A DNA stretch of 64,000 bases from the NCBI RefSeq assembly GCF_030936135.1, contig NC_082611.1, positions 868,001 to 932,000 of the forward strand. Direction: 5' to 3'. The stretch is from Gavia stellata. Lineage: Eukaryota; Chordata; Aves; Gaviiformes; Gaviidae. Of the stretch, positions 15,101 through 25,700 are shown in pieces. The notes beneath the pieces are model-generated. The model did not search any database. It worked only from the letters and a program-made list of their open reading frames with translations, and was not told the DNA's origin. Both the position numbers and the translations under genes were made by a program. Position 1 is the first letter of the stretch; every line of letters starts with the position of its first letter.

Positions 15101-18100
15101 TCCCTCCGCTCGTCTCCTGGACTCCTGGAGATGAGCAGTCACACCACTTCAGCTTCCCCCTCCGGCAGGATCCCCTTAGCAAACCAGCGTCCGACCTCCA
15201 GACTCTGCAGCTCGGCTCTCTGCTCCCCCGGCCTGCTGCTGCACTTACTCAGATCAAAGTTTGAAGTATAACCCAGAAATCCCCAGAAAAGTCTTGGGAT
15301 TTGACAGATAAATCAGACTGCTGCTTTAAGGCAACCAGGATCTTGCTGCAGGAAACCCTTCTCAGGGGGTTTACGTGAGGGGGGGGGGAAAGTAAAGAAA
15401 AATATGCTTCAATTGTAAGGAAATATACACAAAGGAAAAAGTAAAACAAAAAAAGCAAAAAGCCCTCACACAATAATGGACTTGCATCTTACTGATCATT
15501 AACATTAAAAAAGAAAAGTCTAACTTGGAAAGACTGCCAAAGACCTTTGTGATCCCAGTGAAGAGAGAAACACGTTCCCACAATGTCAAGAAGTGTCACA
15601 ATAATGATGTAGAAAATTTACAACTTGCTTTTTGTTTCAAGTAAAATGTGTCAATTCCAAATCCCAGAGCAGCTCTAGGACAAGTCTCCCCACTGCAATG
15701 CCACCGCTGGGAGCACCTGGACCGAACTGGAACAAGCACTTCAAGACACTATGTCGCCCGGCCCTACTCAAAGCCCTTTCGGAAGAACACAGGAACTGAA
15801 ACACCAGGAACCAAGAGATGAGCGACCGGGAGGGAAGCGCGAAGGGTCTTGCATTTCTTCTTTGATGTCCCATTCTTCCATCTCTTTGTGTAAAGGGAGG
15901 ACAGTCTGCTCTCCGCGGAAATATTTTAGGAATAAGCAGTTGACACTCTCCAGAATAAAATAACTGATCGCTGCGCTAGCCAGAGAGCAAGATAATTAAA
16001 CATGATCCAGCGGATGCCATTTCACATATCAGCCCCGTTAGCAAAGCACAAGGGCTCTAGTGAGTGGAAGAACTCATGGCTAGCAGCTCCGAGTGCAGCA
16101 CTGAAGGCTTCCAACACCCAAACTGCACCAAGCAGCCCCATGCTGAGAACAGCTGCCATTTAATCCACACCAGGAGGTAAAGACACTGAGCATGTCAATA
16201 CTTTGCAGGAGTTCCGTCACAATTCAGAGGAGTTGAAGTGACCAACGCAGTTGACAACTGCTTGTCCCAAGTGCGGTGTTTACACCAAGTGCACTTCCAA
16301 AACATGAGCACCTTGAAACTGTAAGAGTAACACACAGCTACTATGAAGTCTTTCACTAAACACAGGTTTTAAAATAAATAAATAAAAATGGAAGCAGCAC
16401 TATTAACCTGGCACAATAATCCCTGCTCTGCTAACAGGGACTCATTCTGGGTTCAGATTTAATTCTGATAATCCAACTCTATCCAGCTCTTATGATCTTA
16501 CTGTATTTGCTGTACACACTGCAGGTCAAAAAAATAATGCAGCCTTCATCTTGTAGGACAAAAAAAAAGAAGTTAATGCAGTTCTAGTATACAAAGAGTC
16601 TTGTTAAACACTTGACATGCTTCGTGTGCAGCTGGTTTAGCTACGAAGAAAGCCTCAAAACGGAAAACAGCCTCATCATCCACAGGAGATCAGAACTCCG
16701 AGGAAAGCAAAGGTAGAAGGTTTGGGTAAGCATGTACAATTTTTCAAGCCCAATTAGTTTATATAAAAACCCTTCTCACTAAGACCCCCATCATCACCTC
16801 CAACTGTCACAGACCAATTCCCCATTACAAAGGGCACTCTGTCCTCACTATCTGACACTCCCACGAACTTCGCAGGCAGAACGGGACAGCTCCCCAGAAA
16901 AAAAAAAAAAAACCAAGCCTGGAGCACAGCTACTGCTTATACAATAGATGTTTGTCACCATTGTCACACCATCACAAAGGGGAAAGAGGAAGCACAAGCT
17001 GCAATATTGGCCCTTGTTATGAAAGCAGCAGCTCTGTTTAGGCAGGGAACTAAAAGCCACTGAGTAATGGGAATTGTTAAAACAAACTGCAAATGAGCAC
17101 AGGACCAACAGGAAAGTCATCCAAAGCAGAGATAAAAAAACAACATCCATCACCTCTGCCATGGTGCTCCAGTGTCATCTCCCCGGGAAGGGCTCCCTTC
17201 TGCTCCCAGCCCCAGGACTACTACCTGAGAAAAAAAAACCCTCTGCTTCCAGGTCCCAGTTGATTCCTTCCCTGACCTTTTCCTACTGCTACGGCCTTCT
17301 AGACCTCCTGCTCCCCAGCCTCCCCACCGCTCCCGTGAAGACGTGCCTCCCCACATCCTTTGCCTCCTGCTAGCTCAGGCTCCTGCTCCGGCAGTAAGCG
17401 AAGCACATGCCCCTGGGCGGCAAACACCTCCATAGCAGGAATATAGCAGAGGATACACACAGCTTCCACTGCTCTTCAGTCACAGAGAGCAAGCGCTCCC
17501 AAAGTCTTCCTTCCTGCCCTTTCCACAGCAGGTCCTTGCCCCGAGGATAAGCCATTGCAAACACTTTAGAGAGCTCTCCACATGGATCCGCGCTGCAGAC
17601 CGGGAAGAAAGAATTATTAAAAAAAAGTTTCTTGTGGCAGAGAGAAAGGTCAGGTTTAAAATGCAGAAACTGGCAGAGATCCTCGTGTTTCAAGCAGATC
17701 TGACCAGAGACTATGTGCTAGCTGCTGGCCATGTGAACACCTCCCCTCCCCTCACTGTGCATTAGCTCTCTTACAAGGCTCTCTCTCAGCCCTGCAATTA
17801 CAAGACAAACCATTTTATACAAACCACTTGTTTTAATTGCATTTTCCTTGTTTTCAGCAGCAGGACTAAGTGATTCATGAACCCATGGGACGGGTTATTT
17901 CTTGAAGACCAACCTAAAAAGGGAGAAAATACTACCAAGAAAAAACAGCTAAGGGTAAAGAGCATCTCAAAATTCACCCCCTCAAAGGCCTCTGCCCACA
18001 AGGACTCGGAGAGACCCTCTCTTAGAAAAGAATTTCCTCTGCCCTCCCAAAAAAGCCTACAGATACAAGAATGAGCAAGAGGATAAGTATTATCCTTTAT

Positions 18101-21100
18101 CCTAAAATACACTTAGCGCCTGCAGATAAGTATTTAGGAATCAGGAAGGGTCTTTGCCCAATTATGTTCAGTGCCAAAAGAGGAAAAAAGGCAAAAAACC
18201 AACACACATGGATTTCTAAGCATGCTGGCCAAAGAGCTTTTTGACTACTAAATAAATATTACTGTCAATAGCTATTACTGTTGGAGTAAAAGTGCAAAAT
18301 GACTCTCCCGAAAACACTTTTCACCCTTAAAAAAGAATTAAAGCAATGAAGATAGGGATATTCCACCCTCTATCCAAAACGAGCTGGGAGGGGGGGAATG
18401 TTTTTCTTGTTTTGGGGAGAAGCAGCAGTTTCCAGAGTGAAAACGTCACTCTTCACCTTTCTCGATTCTAAGCCTGTTGTTTACACCTTTAAATTAACTG
18501 TGCAAATCTGCTGCTGAAAAAAAATTTAATTAAGAACACCGCATTTAATAGCAGGTTCTGGCCACTTAACTGTCTTTGGAGGCATTAATTGACTATTAAA
18601 AGTAATTGACCCCTATAGAGAATCAGCCGAGTACTTGACATAATGACAAAGTCCTGCCGAGGAAGACACGGGCTGTGGACATTGTGCAGCACTGACCAGG
18701 ACCTGCTGGGACAAGATCCCCCACAGCAAGATTCTTTTTAAACACCTCCAGGGGACCTGGCAGGTAGAAGATTGATGGGCTCCTGCTACATCAACTACGA
18801 GTAGAAAAGCGTTCGCTTACCGTTAGTGACGCCTGCAAATAAGCAAAGAAAGTTCCACTATAAAAATCACCCTTGGAACATGGCCTTAATTTAATCTACA
18901 GCCCTGCTTCTCTTCCTCCTTCCGTCACTCTTATCTGAACGCCTCTACCACAGGCCTGCATAAACAGCGTATCTTGGCCTAGAAAGTGGTCTGCTTTCCC
19001 CTTTGATTTTATCTGTTACACTGGCAAAAGATAATTCCGCTTTCACAACCTTTTTTTCCTGTTATTACTCAGGAGAAACCCACGATTTCTTCTCCTGCCA
19101 GAAGGCCTCTATAGCGGTGAAGGATTATGATAAAGGCAACTGCCCCACGGTGCTGCCTGGACTGGACACACCGAAACCGCAGCTGAGCGGGTCGGCTTCC
19201 CAAGCGCTCCTCCCTCAGTAAACTCTGCTGAAAACACCGGAGTCGCACACGGTCCCTACTCAGCACCCGTGCAGCCACCTGTGCCAGGCATCCTCGAGAC
19301 AGGGCAGGCGCCTTTGCTCCAAAGGCAAACAGCCGGGCTCCCCAGGGAATACCCCCACACGGCTGTGGTGAAGGTGGATGCGACCAGCTGGAAACACACA
19401 GGAGGAGAAGCAAAGGGAGGAGGTGGTGGCCACTTTGGCACTGAGGGTGCCAAAGACTGCCGATGCCTCAGGAGCCTCTCGGACATCCGACAGACACCGA
19501 CGGAGAGCAGGTGCTGGTACCCACAGTCTCTACCTGCTGCCACACCCCATGTGAACCGAAGGCAGAGAGCCCGAGAACGTGTGAACTACGTTCTTGCCGT
19601 GCTGTCACGCATCTGTGCGTCCCTTCTCCAACTCACTCTGCGAGAAAAATTCCCCTGAAGAAAAGGTCTTCAAGTTAACAGCATATAAGCTGCCACCTAC
19701 CCTCGCATTCTTTCACACGGCCAAACAGTTTTATATGCCAGGGAACCACTGTTACAATAAAACCTCACGATATTCTTACTGCTTCAAGAAGCAAGGTAGG
19801 CCTGGAGCGCTTTTAAAACAGTTGTGTCTTATTGCCTCCAAAAGTGTTGCAGGGCGTTTTTAAACCGTAGGTGCAAAGACCATGCCCTCTGCTACAACAA
19901 TTCCTGGGGCAAGCGTACTGCCCACGGCAGGGCACAGGACTACACGGCGGGGCAGAGCAGGAGACGGCTGCTGTCGGATCAAACCACGGCACGAGGGCTC
20001 CAGCAGAGAGAACGCCACGGTATTAAACACAAGTTAGTTACGATCTTGTACTCCTGCAACGCATTCCCCAAATCAGCCCAAACTCCCAAGTGCTTGGGGA
20101 GACCAGGAAGCACACTTCTCAACAGCCTCCTCCTCTTCCCATGCGCGCTCACAGCTATCGGCTACAGCGCTGCAATGACAATTAGTCACAACTTTTCTAG
20201 CGGCAGCACGATGGAGGTATGAAACAGCAGAATGGGCACTTTCACCAGTAAAAAGCAGCAGAGCCGTCAGCCGGCTTTCAACACCGTCAACAACGAACGG
20301 AGCGGCAGTGCCCCGACTGCAGGCTCTCACCACGGGGACAACCGCAGAGCCGAGGGGCGGCCACCCTGGCCCATGGCGTGGGCACACAATGCTGTCGCTT
20401 GGCCAGACGCTCGTGCGCGGCTGGGGGTCTGCTTCCCCCGAAGGATGCCGGGAAGCCGGAGCAGCTCTCCAGAGCTACGGGCGCACAGCTGGCGAGGCCA
20501 GAGGGCTTTTCACACCCTTTAAGCGCTCGGACCAGCGACAAGGCCCCGCCACGCCCCGACGACCAGAGCAGCCAAGCGGCCTGTGGCACTCGCGTGACAC
20601 GGGGAACACGCGTCCTCTGGTGCCAGCGCAGGCCAGGCGGGCCTCTCCCGCCGGCCTCCGGAGCGACGCGCGAGCCCAGCAGCCGGGCGAGGGGCACCAA
20701 CGGGCCGCGCCGTCCCCGCGCCGAGGAGGCCAGGCGCCGCAGGGGCGGTCAGGGGCTGCTCCCGGGCAGACGAGGCCTGGCTGCCCGGCGCTCGGCCCTC
20801 CCGCCTCGAAGAGACGAGGCGGCCATCCCCTGCGGCCCGCGGCCCCGCCGGGCCCGGCCGCCCCGCTCACCTTGAAGTCGCGGCTGTGCTGCGGGGTGTA
20901 CTCCAGCGTCCAGAGCGCCCGCACCAGCTGCGCCAGCTGCTCGGTGACCTCGCCGGGCGCGGGCGGCGGGCCGTCGGCGGCGGGGCCGGGGGGCGGCCCG
21001 CCGCGGAACTGCTCCAGCGCCAGGAACTCGGCGAAGAGCTCGGTGTTGCTGAGGCACTGCAGGATGGCGTTCATGAAGCAGGTGTTGCCGTGGTTGCGCA

Positions 21101-21464
21101 GCCCGGCCACGCCGGGCACGGCGTCGGGGCCGCCGGCGGGCCGCGGCGGGGGCTCGGGGCTGCGCGGCGGGCCCGGCGGGAAGCAGCTGCCCAGGCCGCC
21201 GGCCGCCTGCGGCGGGGGCAGGCGCGGGGCGTGCGGGCCGCGGGGCTCGGGCTCGCTGCTGTAGTGCGAGAGAGTGGAGAGGGTCTTCAGCACGCGGCTC
21301 ATGAACCCGCCGAGCGACCGCCCGGACGGGGCCGGGGCCGGGGCGGCGGGGGCCGGGGCCGAGCCCGCGCCGCCGCCCGCCGCCCGCCCGCGGAAGAGCC
21401 GCTTGCTGAAGGAGCGCTTCTCCTTGGCGCTGCCGGCCGGCCCGGGGCCGCTCACCCGCGACAT
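64..21464 (-). CDS. USP31: Ubiquitin-specific protease 31, N-terminal part (gene continues past base 1)
   Basis: USP31 is a deubiquitinase of the USP (C19) family that cleaves ubiquitin from substrates through a Cys-His-Asp centre. Nine coding exons lie on the minus strand: 20871-21464, 6383-6520, 5798-5886, 4562-4654, 3254-3389, 2586-2730, 1621-1804, 775-886 and 64-158. Joined, they give 1586 nt in one frame, 528 residues plus two bases. The Cys box GLRNHGNTCFMN (catalytic C129) is in exon 1 and the QHDAQEFL motif is in exon 2. CxxC pairs of the zinc-ribbon fingers lie in exons 4 (TCPHC) and 5 (KCSHC). Residues about 325-395 look like a ubiquitin-like insert (inference). The His box and C-terminal tail are outside the window. 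Every junction is GT-AG and the product follows human USP31 as I recall it. The start MSRVSGPG with the downstream KEKRSFSKRLF tract matches the mammalian N-terminus. Confidence 0.95.
775..886 (-). CDS. USP31: USP31 coding exon 8
   Basis: 112 nt, Arg460 (split) to Gln497. Encodes FGLPFVLHLEKTIAWDILQK then EILEKMQYFLRPAACLQ. Acceptor ctatag, donor CAG|GTGAGG. Confidence 0.95.
1621..1804 (-). CDS. USP31: USP31 coding exon 7
   Basis: 184 nt, Gly399 (split) to Arg460 (split). Begins GIHVNNNLNNLKCG and ends DKIVLLVCNRACTGQQSKR, both matching mammalian USP31. The middle (about residues 410-440, Ser/Lys/Thr-rich) is poorly conserved, as expected for a linker. Acceptor ttttcag, donor AG|GTGACT. Confidence 0.92.
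2586..2730 (-). CDS. USP31: USP31 coding exon 6
   Basis: 145 nt, residues 351-398 plus one base of Gly399. Encodes IVLTEMYYDGFHRSFCDTDD and the ESDCIFAFETPEIFRPEG segment typical of USP31. Acceptor ctctag, donor G|GTAAGT. Confidence 0.95.
3254..3389 (-). CDS. USP31: USP31 coding exon 5 (second CxxC pair)
   Basis: 136 nt, Arg305 (split) to Gln350. Encodes PLYVTVVYQGKCSHCMRIGV and TVARLREAVSSETKIPTEQ. CSHC supplies the second metal-binding pair; the LREAV...TKIP part opens a ubiquitin-like insert (inference). Acceptor ccgcag, donor CAG|GTAACG. Confidence 0.95.
4562..4654 (-). CDS. USP31: USP31 coding exon 4 (first CxxC pair)
   Basis: 93 nt encoding SSLTCPHCQKQSNTFDPF then LCISLPIPLPHTR, residues 274-305 with both end codons split. 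The CPHC pair is the first half of the zinc ribbon in the fingers subdomain. Acceptor tactag, donor CG|GTACGT. Confidence 0.94.
5798..5886 (-). CDS. USP31: USP31 coding exon 3
   Basis: 89 nt, residues 245-273 plus two bases of Arg274. Encodes PPLEDDVLLEGPAF then STFVQELFQAQYR. Acceptor cttttag, donor CAG|GTAGGA. It does not appear as an open frame starting with Met; it was found by matching the conserved FVQELFQAQY segment between splice sites. Confidence 0.93.
6383..6520 (-). CDS. USP31: USP31 coding exon 2
   Basis: Residues 199-244, 46 codons, phase 0 at both ends. Starts NIVSKNAMQYRGN and holds the USP motif QHDAQEFLLWLLDRVHEDLN. Acceptor is ctgcag and donor AAG|GTAAGG. Confidence 0.96.
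6521..20870 (-). other. USP31 intron 1 (14.35 kb)
   Basis: Large first intron with alternating AT-rich and GC-rich stretches. GC-rich blocks near 13.0-15.3 kb and 19.2-20.8 kb give many short overlapping open frames on both strands, none with a recognisable domain or splice pattern. It holds a 15-A run at 16898-16912 and a 10-G run at 15379-15388. The first intron of a CpG-island gene often carries enhancers, but nothing in the sequence alone proves one. Confidence 0.75.
20871..21464 (-). CDS. USP31: USP31 coding exon 1 (start codon, catalytic Cys box)
   Basis: Encodes residues 1-198 and ends in phase 0 at the donor CTTGAAG|GTGAGC in minus sense (CAAG|GTGAGC). Basic N-terminus (KEKRSFSKRLF), Ala/Pro-rich low-complexity stretch, conserved FMSRVLKTLSTLSH segment, then the Cys box with C129 and ...TPQHSRDFK. 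Very GC-rich; part of the CpG island. Long open frames on the other strand here follow from the base composition. Confidence 0.95.
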
Positions 21465-21989
21465 GGCTGCGCGGCGCAGCGCGCATCCCCGCCCGGCCGC
21501 TCAGCCCGCCGGCCGCCGCATCCCTCCCGCCCGCCCGCCGGGCCGCAGCCGCCGCGGCTCGCCGCCTCACGGCGCCGCCATGCAGCGGGCGGGGCGGGGC
21601 GCGCCGTCACGTGACCGCGCCGCCACCTTAGCGGCGGGCGGGCGCCGCCGCAGCGCCGCCATCTTTGCTGCTGGCACGGCGGCGGGGCGGGCGCGGGCGG
21701 GCGGGGGCTGGCGGGACCCCGCCCCGCCGCCGCCGCGCCCCCTCCCCGGCCCCGCGGGGACCAGCGGCGCGTGGGAGCGGGCGGCAGCGCGCCGTGCCAC
21801 CCGCGGCCACCCCGCGGGGCTCTCGCCGGCGGCCGGCGCTTGCCGCAGCCCGCCCGGCCCCGCCGCTCCTGTCAGCCCCGCGGGGCCCCGGCGGCCGCCG
21901 TGGGGCGGCGCTGCGCGGCCGCGGAGCGGGGGCGGCGGGCGGCGGCGGGGCGGGCCGGGGCGGGCCGGGCGGGGCGGGCGGCGGGGGTA

Positions 21990-22076
21990 GGTGCCGGGGC
22001 GGCGGCGCGCCTCGCCATCGGCAGCGGCGCCGGCGCCGGGAGCGGGAGCGCAGCATGGTCCCGGAGGGCGGCCGAG
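21990..22076 (+). other. SCNN1G: SCNN1G exon 1 (5' exon; start approximate)
   Basis: The donor GCCGAG|GTGAGG at 22076/22077 pairs with the acceptor CCCCGCAG at 22373-22380 just before the exon holding the conserved start codon. The 5' boundary is unknown and the start given is an estimate. An ATG at 22055 in good context (A at -3, G at +4) is in frame with the main start after splicing. Confidence 0.5.
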
Positions 22077-22394
22077 GTGAGGCGGCGCCGGGGCGCCGCA
22101 GCCGTGGGCTGCCGCGGAGGGCGCGCTGTCCCCGGGAGAACGGCGGTTTGCGGCTTAAACGCCCGCCGGGGAGGCGTGGCGGGGGGGGGAGGTGGGCGGC
22201 GTGCCGGTTCGCGGCTCCGCGGCCGGTAGCGGCGGGACGGCGGGGCCCTGCCAGCGCGGGGCCGCCCGGCCGCGCCGGCTCCGGCGGTAAGGCGGCGAAG
22301 CGGAGGGAGGGCGCCGGGGGCCCCCCGCGCTGCCGCCCCCCGTCCCGCCGCGCTCAGGCGCCCGGTCTGTCCCCCCGCAGCTGCCGCCGGCGCC

Positions 22395-22711
22395 ATGGCC
22401 CCCGGGAAGAAGATCACGGCCCGGATCAAGAGGACGCTGCCGGTGAAGGGCCCGCAGGCGCCGACGCTGAGCGAGCTGATGCGGTGGTACTGCCTGAACA
22501 CCAACACGCACGGCTGCCGGCGCATCGTGGTGTCCCGCGGCCGCCTGCGCCGCTTCATCTGGATCCTGCTGACCCTGAGCGCCGTCGGGCTGATCCTCTG
22601 GCAGTGCGCCGAGCTCCTCATGAACTACTACAGCGCCTCGGTCTCTGTCACCGTCCAGTTCCAGAAGCTGCCCTTCCCCGCCGTCACCATCTGCAACATC
22701 AACCCCTACAA
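22395..22711 (+). CDS. SCNN1G: SCNN1G coding exon 2 (start codon, first membrane span)
   Basis: Residues 1-105 plus two bases of Lys106. MAPGKKITARIKR start, WYCLNTNTHGCRRIVVS with the HG motif, membrane span FIWILLTLSAVGLILWQC, then FPAVTICNINPYK. Donor AA|GTAAGG. The ATG has G at -3 and +4 and matches the mammalian gamma start. Confidence 0.97.
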
Positions 22712-25700
22712 GTAAGGCACGGGGGGCCGGCGGGGGGCAGAGGGTGGTCCCCAGCCGCCGGGGCCTCCTGGGGAGCTCGTCATCCCCTCGCCAGCCTGGC
22801 ACCCAACTCCTTCCCGGGCTTGTCCCGCCGCACCGCGGTGCTGCTCGCCGGCAGTCTTTCCCAGTCGTGGGGTCTCCCTCTGCGGCACTCTGCGTAAGGT
22901 ATCCACCCCTGTGCTGATGCTCTTCAGACACATGTGGATTATAATCGCACCCTTCACTTGCTGCCTGCTGAGCCAGACTCGGTCGATTGAGCTTTCTGCT
23001 CGAGACAGCCCCTGCTCGGCTCCGTGGTTCTCTTCAAATCCCCTTCTGCCCAGGACCAAAGTTCCAGGATTACAAACAACGGCATCTCCTGAAGAACGGA
23101 CAGGGAACATCTGTCACTCCTCTGTTGCCTCTTTCTTTCCTTATGGGATGCTTTGACATTATCAATCAACAATACTTTTTCTCCTGCCAAATTACACTTT
23201 ACGTTGATGTCTGTTCTGCTGCCAGCTACCCACCCCGGTCCCTGCAGGCGATCCAGCTCTCCGGTGCCTCTTGGCACAGATGCAGAACTCTTATTTCCAC
23301 ATGCTCTGCCTCCCTGGGCTCGCTAACACAACCTTCAAGGAGCTTGGGAGCCAGCTTTGCTTCTTCTGGTCCTTGCTCTGAGGTCTCTCGGTGGGCATAG
23401 CTGTGTCTGCCCGCACCGATGTAAACTGATGTGGTAGCAAGAGAGATCGATGTGAGTCCGTGACAAAGAACTGTGTCCTGAGCGATGAGATTCGCAGCGC
23501 GGCCGGCAAAACGCTGCAGCTAGGTGGTGAGGTGTCACTTTCTGTCACGTTGTCTCCAATGCAGGTACAGTTCCATGAAAGACTATTTATCTGAATTGGA
23601 CAAAGAGACAAAAAAAGCTTTGGAGACTTTCTACGGATTCTCAGAGGGCAAGTCCAAGGTGCGCCGGTCAGCAGATGAGTGGAACAGCACAGGGAGCGAC
23701 TTCTTCAAACAGATCCCTCTGCTGAAGTTTGAGGACTTCTCTAAGACAGCGACTGACCTTCGCAGTGGCCATAAGAGGAAAATAGAGGGCAGCGTCTTTC
23801 ACAAGGATTCGTCCATAGTGAACTCTGGGGACTCAAATGATATCATCGGCTTTCAGCTGGTGAGTGTCACTCTTCCTTGGCCAGCAAGTTCCTTGTGGGG
23901 CAGCGAAGGGGTCTTTTGGGTGGGTATCCCTCCGGCCTGTTTTATTGCTTGCTTAGGTGGCTTTATAGTGAAATAACACTCCTTCTGCTCTTTTGCCTGT
24001 TCTGCTGTGCCTCTGTGGCTGCCTGCAGATGCATCTCCAGCTCTCTGGGAGAGAAATGCCTGCCTGAAGTCTACCCAAATAGACTTGGTGCCTTCCATGA
24101 CCTGTCCTTTGGGCCTGAAACATTTGATCGTATCAGCCCTGAACGAAAGGTCTTTGATGCCCGTTTGTCCCCTTTGTGTTACTGTAACTTCATACGTGGT
24201 TATTACTGTGGAAGAGAAATGGTATCACACGTACCTTGTGGAATACATAATTTCATTTCATCTGAAATGCCTTTTCCCCTTTGTAATTATCAGTGCGATG
24301 CAAACAACAGCAGTGAGTGTGCACTTTATACATTCAGTTCTGGTGTTAATGCTATCCAAGAATGGTACAAGCTGCATTACATGAACATCATGGCACAAAT
24401 TCCCCTGGAGACTAAAGAAAAATTGAGTTATTCTGCTGATGACCTTCTCCTGACATGTTTCTTTGATGGCCTATCTTGTGACAAAAGGTCAGTGCACAGA
24501 AAATACCTGCCAGCTTAACAACTTATTTCCAAGTACATAATATGTAGGAATTGAGTATTTGGTATTTGCTGAATTCCAGCAGGAACTGTTTCCATCTTTA
24601 AATGAAAGCAAACAGTCACATCTTCATGAACTTTTAATTAAGCTCTTTAATTTCATTTGTCTTAGCGTTCTGCTGTCCACATTTCAGATAAACCCTTGTT
24701 GTTTAGCAGAATCAAATCTACCCACCTATGATTGTGGCAGTGCAATTCTTGTGTGTCCTGGAAGCAGGAAAGTCGTCCCTTCATACCGGGGATAATGGCA
24801 GAGTTCCCCTGTGTAGTTGTAGGGATAAGATTGCGCTTGTACACGGGTTTAGCAATTTCCCCGCTGCCGTGCGCAAAGCAAGCTGCACTGTAACTGTCGT
24901 TACTGAAGGCATTTTGATTGTGTCTGTAATCGTACAAATGCATCACATCTTTTCTTGGAATTAAGACATTTGCTTGAGTGGGAGGGGGTGCTCACAGGAA
25001 AGACACGACTGTGCTTGAATCACGAGGGTGTGTCCACAGCCTCCCCTACATGACAGTGGCTGTGACATCTTTTCTGAAAAGTGAAGATTCGTGTTCCTTT
25101 AGACACTTGGCTGTCGAACGAAGGAGGACTCCGTCCCCTCGACGGCCATCTTCCTGCTACATCTGTAAATCTGCTTCCCCTACCCTCTCAGCCCCCATTC
25201 CCGCATGAAAACCTCCTAAACTTTTCATTTCCTGATGCTGTTAAACCAGATCATATTTCCGTGTAGTTTCAGGATATGAAGAAAGAGACCCACACTTTTC
25301 GGCAAAATAAATTGCTTGCCAAAAAAAAAAAAAAAAATCTAGCCCCGCTATGTCTCTGCCAAAACAAAAAGCCCAAATCTGCTGATTTTCTCCCACAGAC
25401 AGTTAAAACTGCAGAGGGCAATGTAACAATATTTGATTTCTTTCAGGCACTTCACTCGGTTCCATCATCCCCTGCACGGCAATTGCTATACCTTCAACAG
25501 TGGGGAAAACGGGACGATCCTGAGCACCTCCACGGGAGGCAGCGAGTACGGTAAGGGAACCGAGTTTGCAGAGGAACTATTAGATAACAAGCGGTTCAGC
25601 GAACTGGATCCTACTGGAGAGTGATTGATGTGTTGGCTCTAGATGTGCAAGCTGATTGGGGAAATGCTTGTTTGAACTAGTGCAAACTATTGCCAGAGAA

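Larger units (their letters stand above)
20400..22420. promoter_or_regulatory. CpG island and shared USP31/SCNN1G promoter region
   Basis: Extremely GC- and CpG-rich, with repeated GC-box (GGGCGG) cores, most densely at about 21930-21990. It spans USP31 exon 1 (minus) and the 5' end of SCNN1G (plus). The two start codons are 931 bp apart in opposite directions. No TATA box is evident. The arrangement fits a bidirectional CpG-island promoter; transcription start sites cannot be read from the sequence. Confidence 0.8.

Noticed and set aside
20308..21614. Long plus-strand frames (318 and 242 codons) over USP31 exon 1
   Set aside because: Composition is an Arg/Gly/Ala-rich mirror of GC-rich coding DNA on the other strand; USP31 conservation explains the locus.
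21665..22897. 410-codon plus-strand frame across the SCNN1G 5' region
   Set aside because: Arg/Pro/Gly-rich translation of the CpG island running through a splice donor and acceptor; out of frame with SCNN1G.
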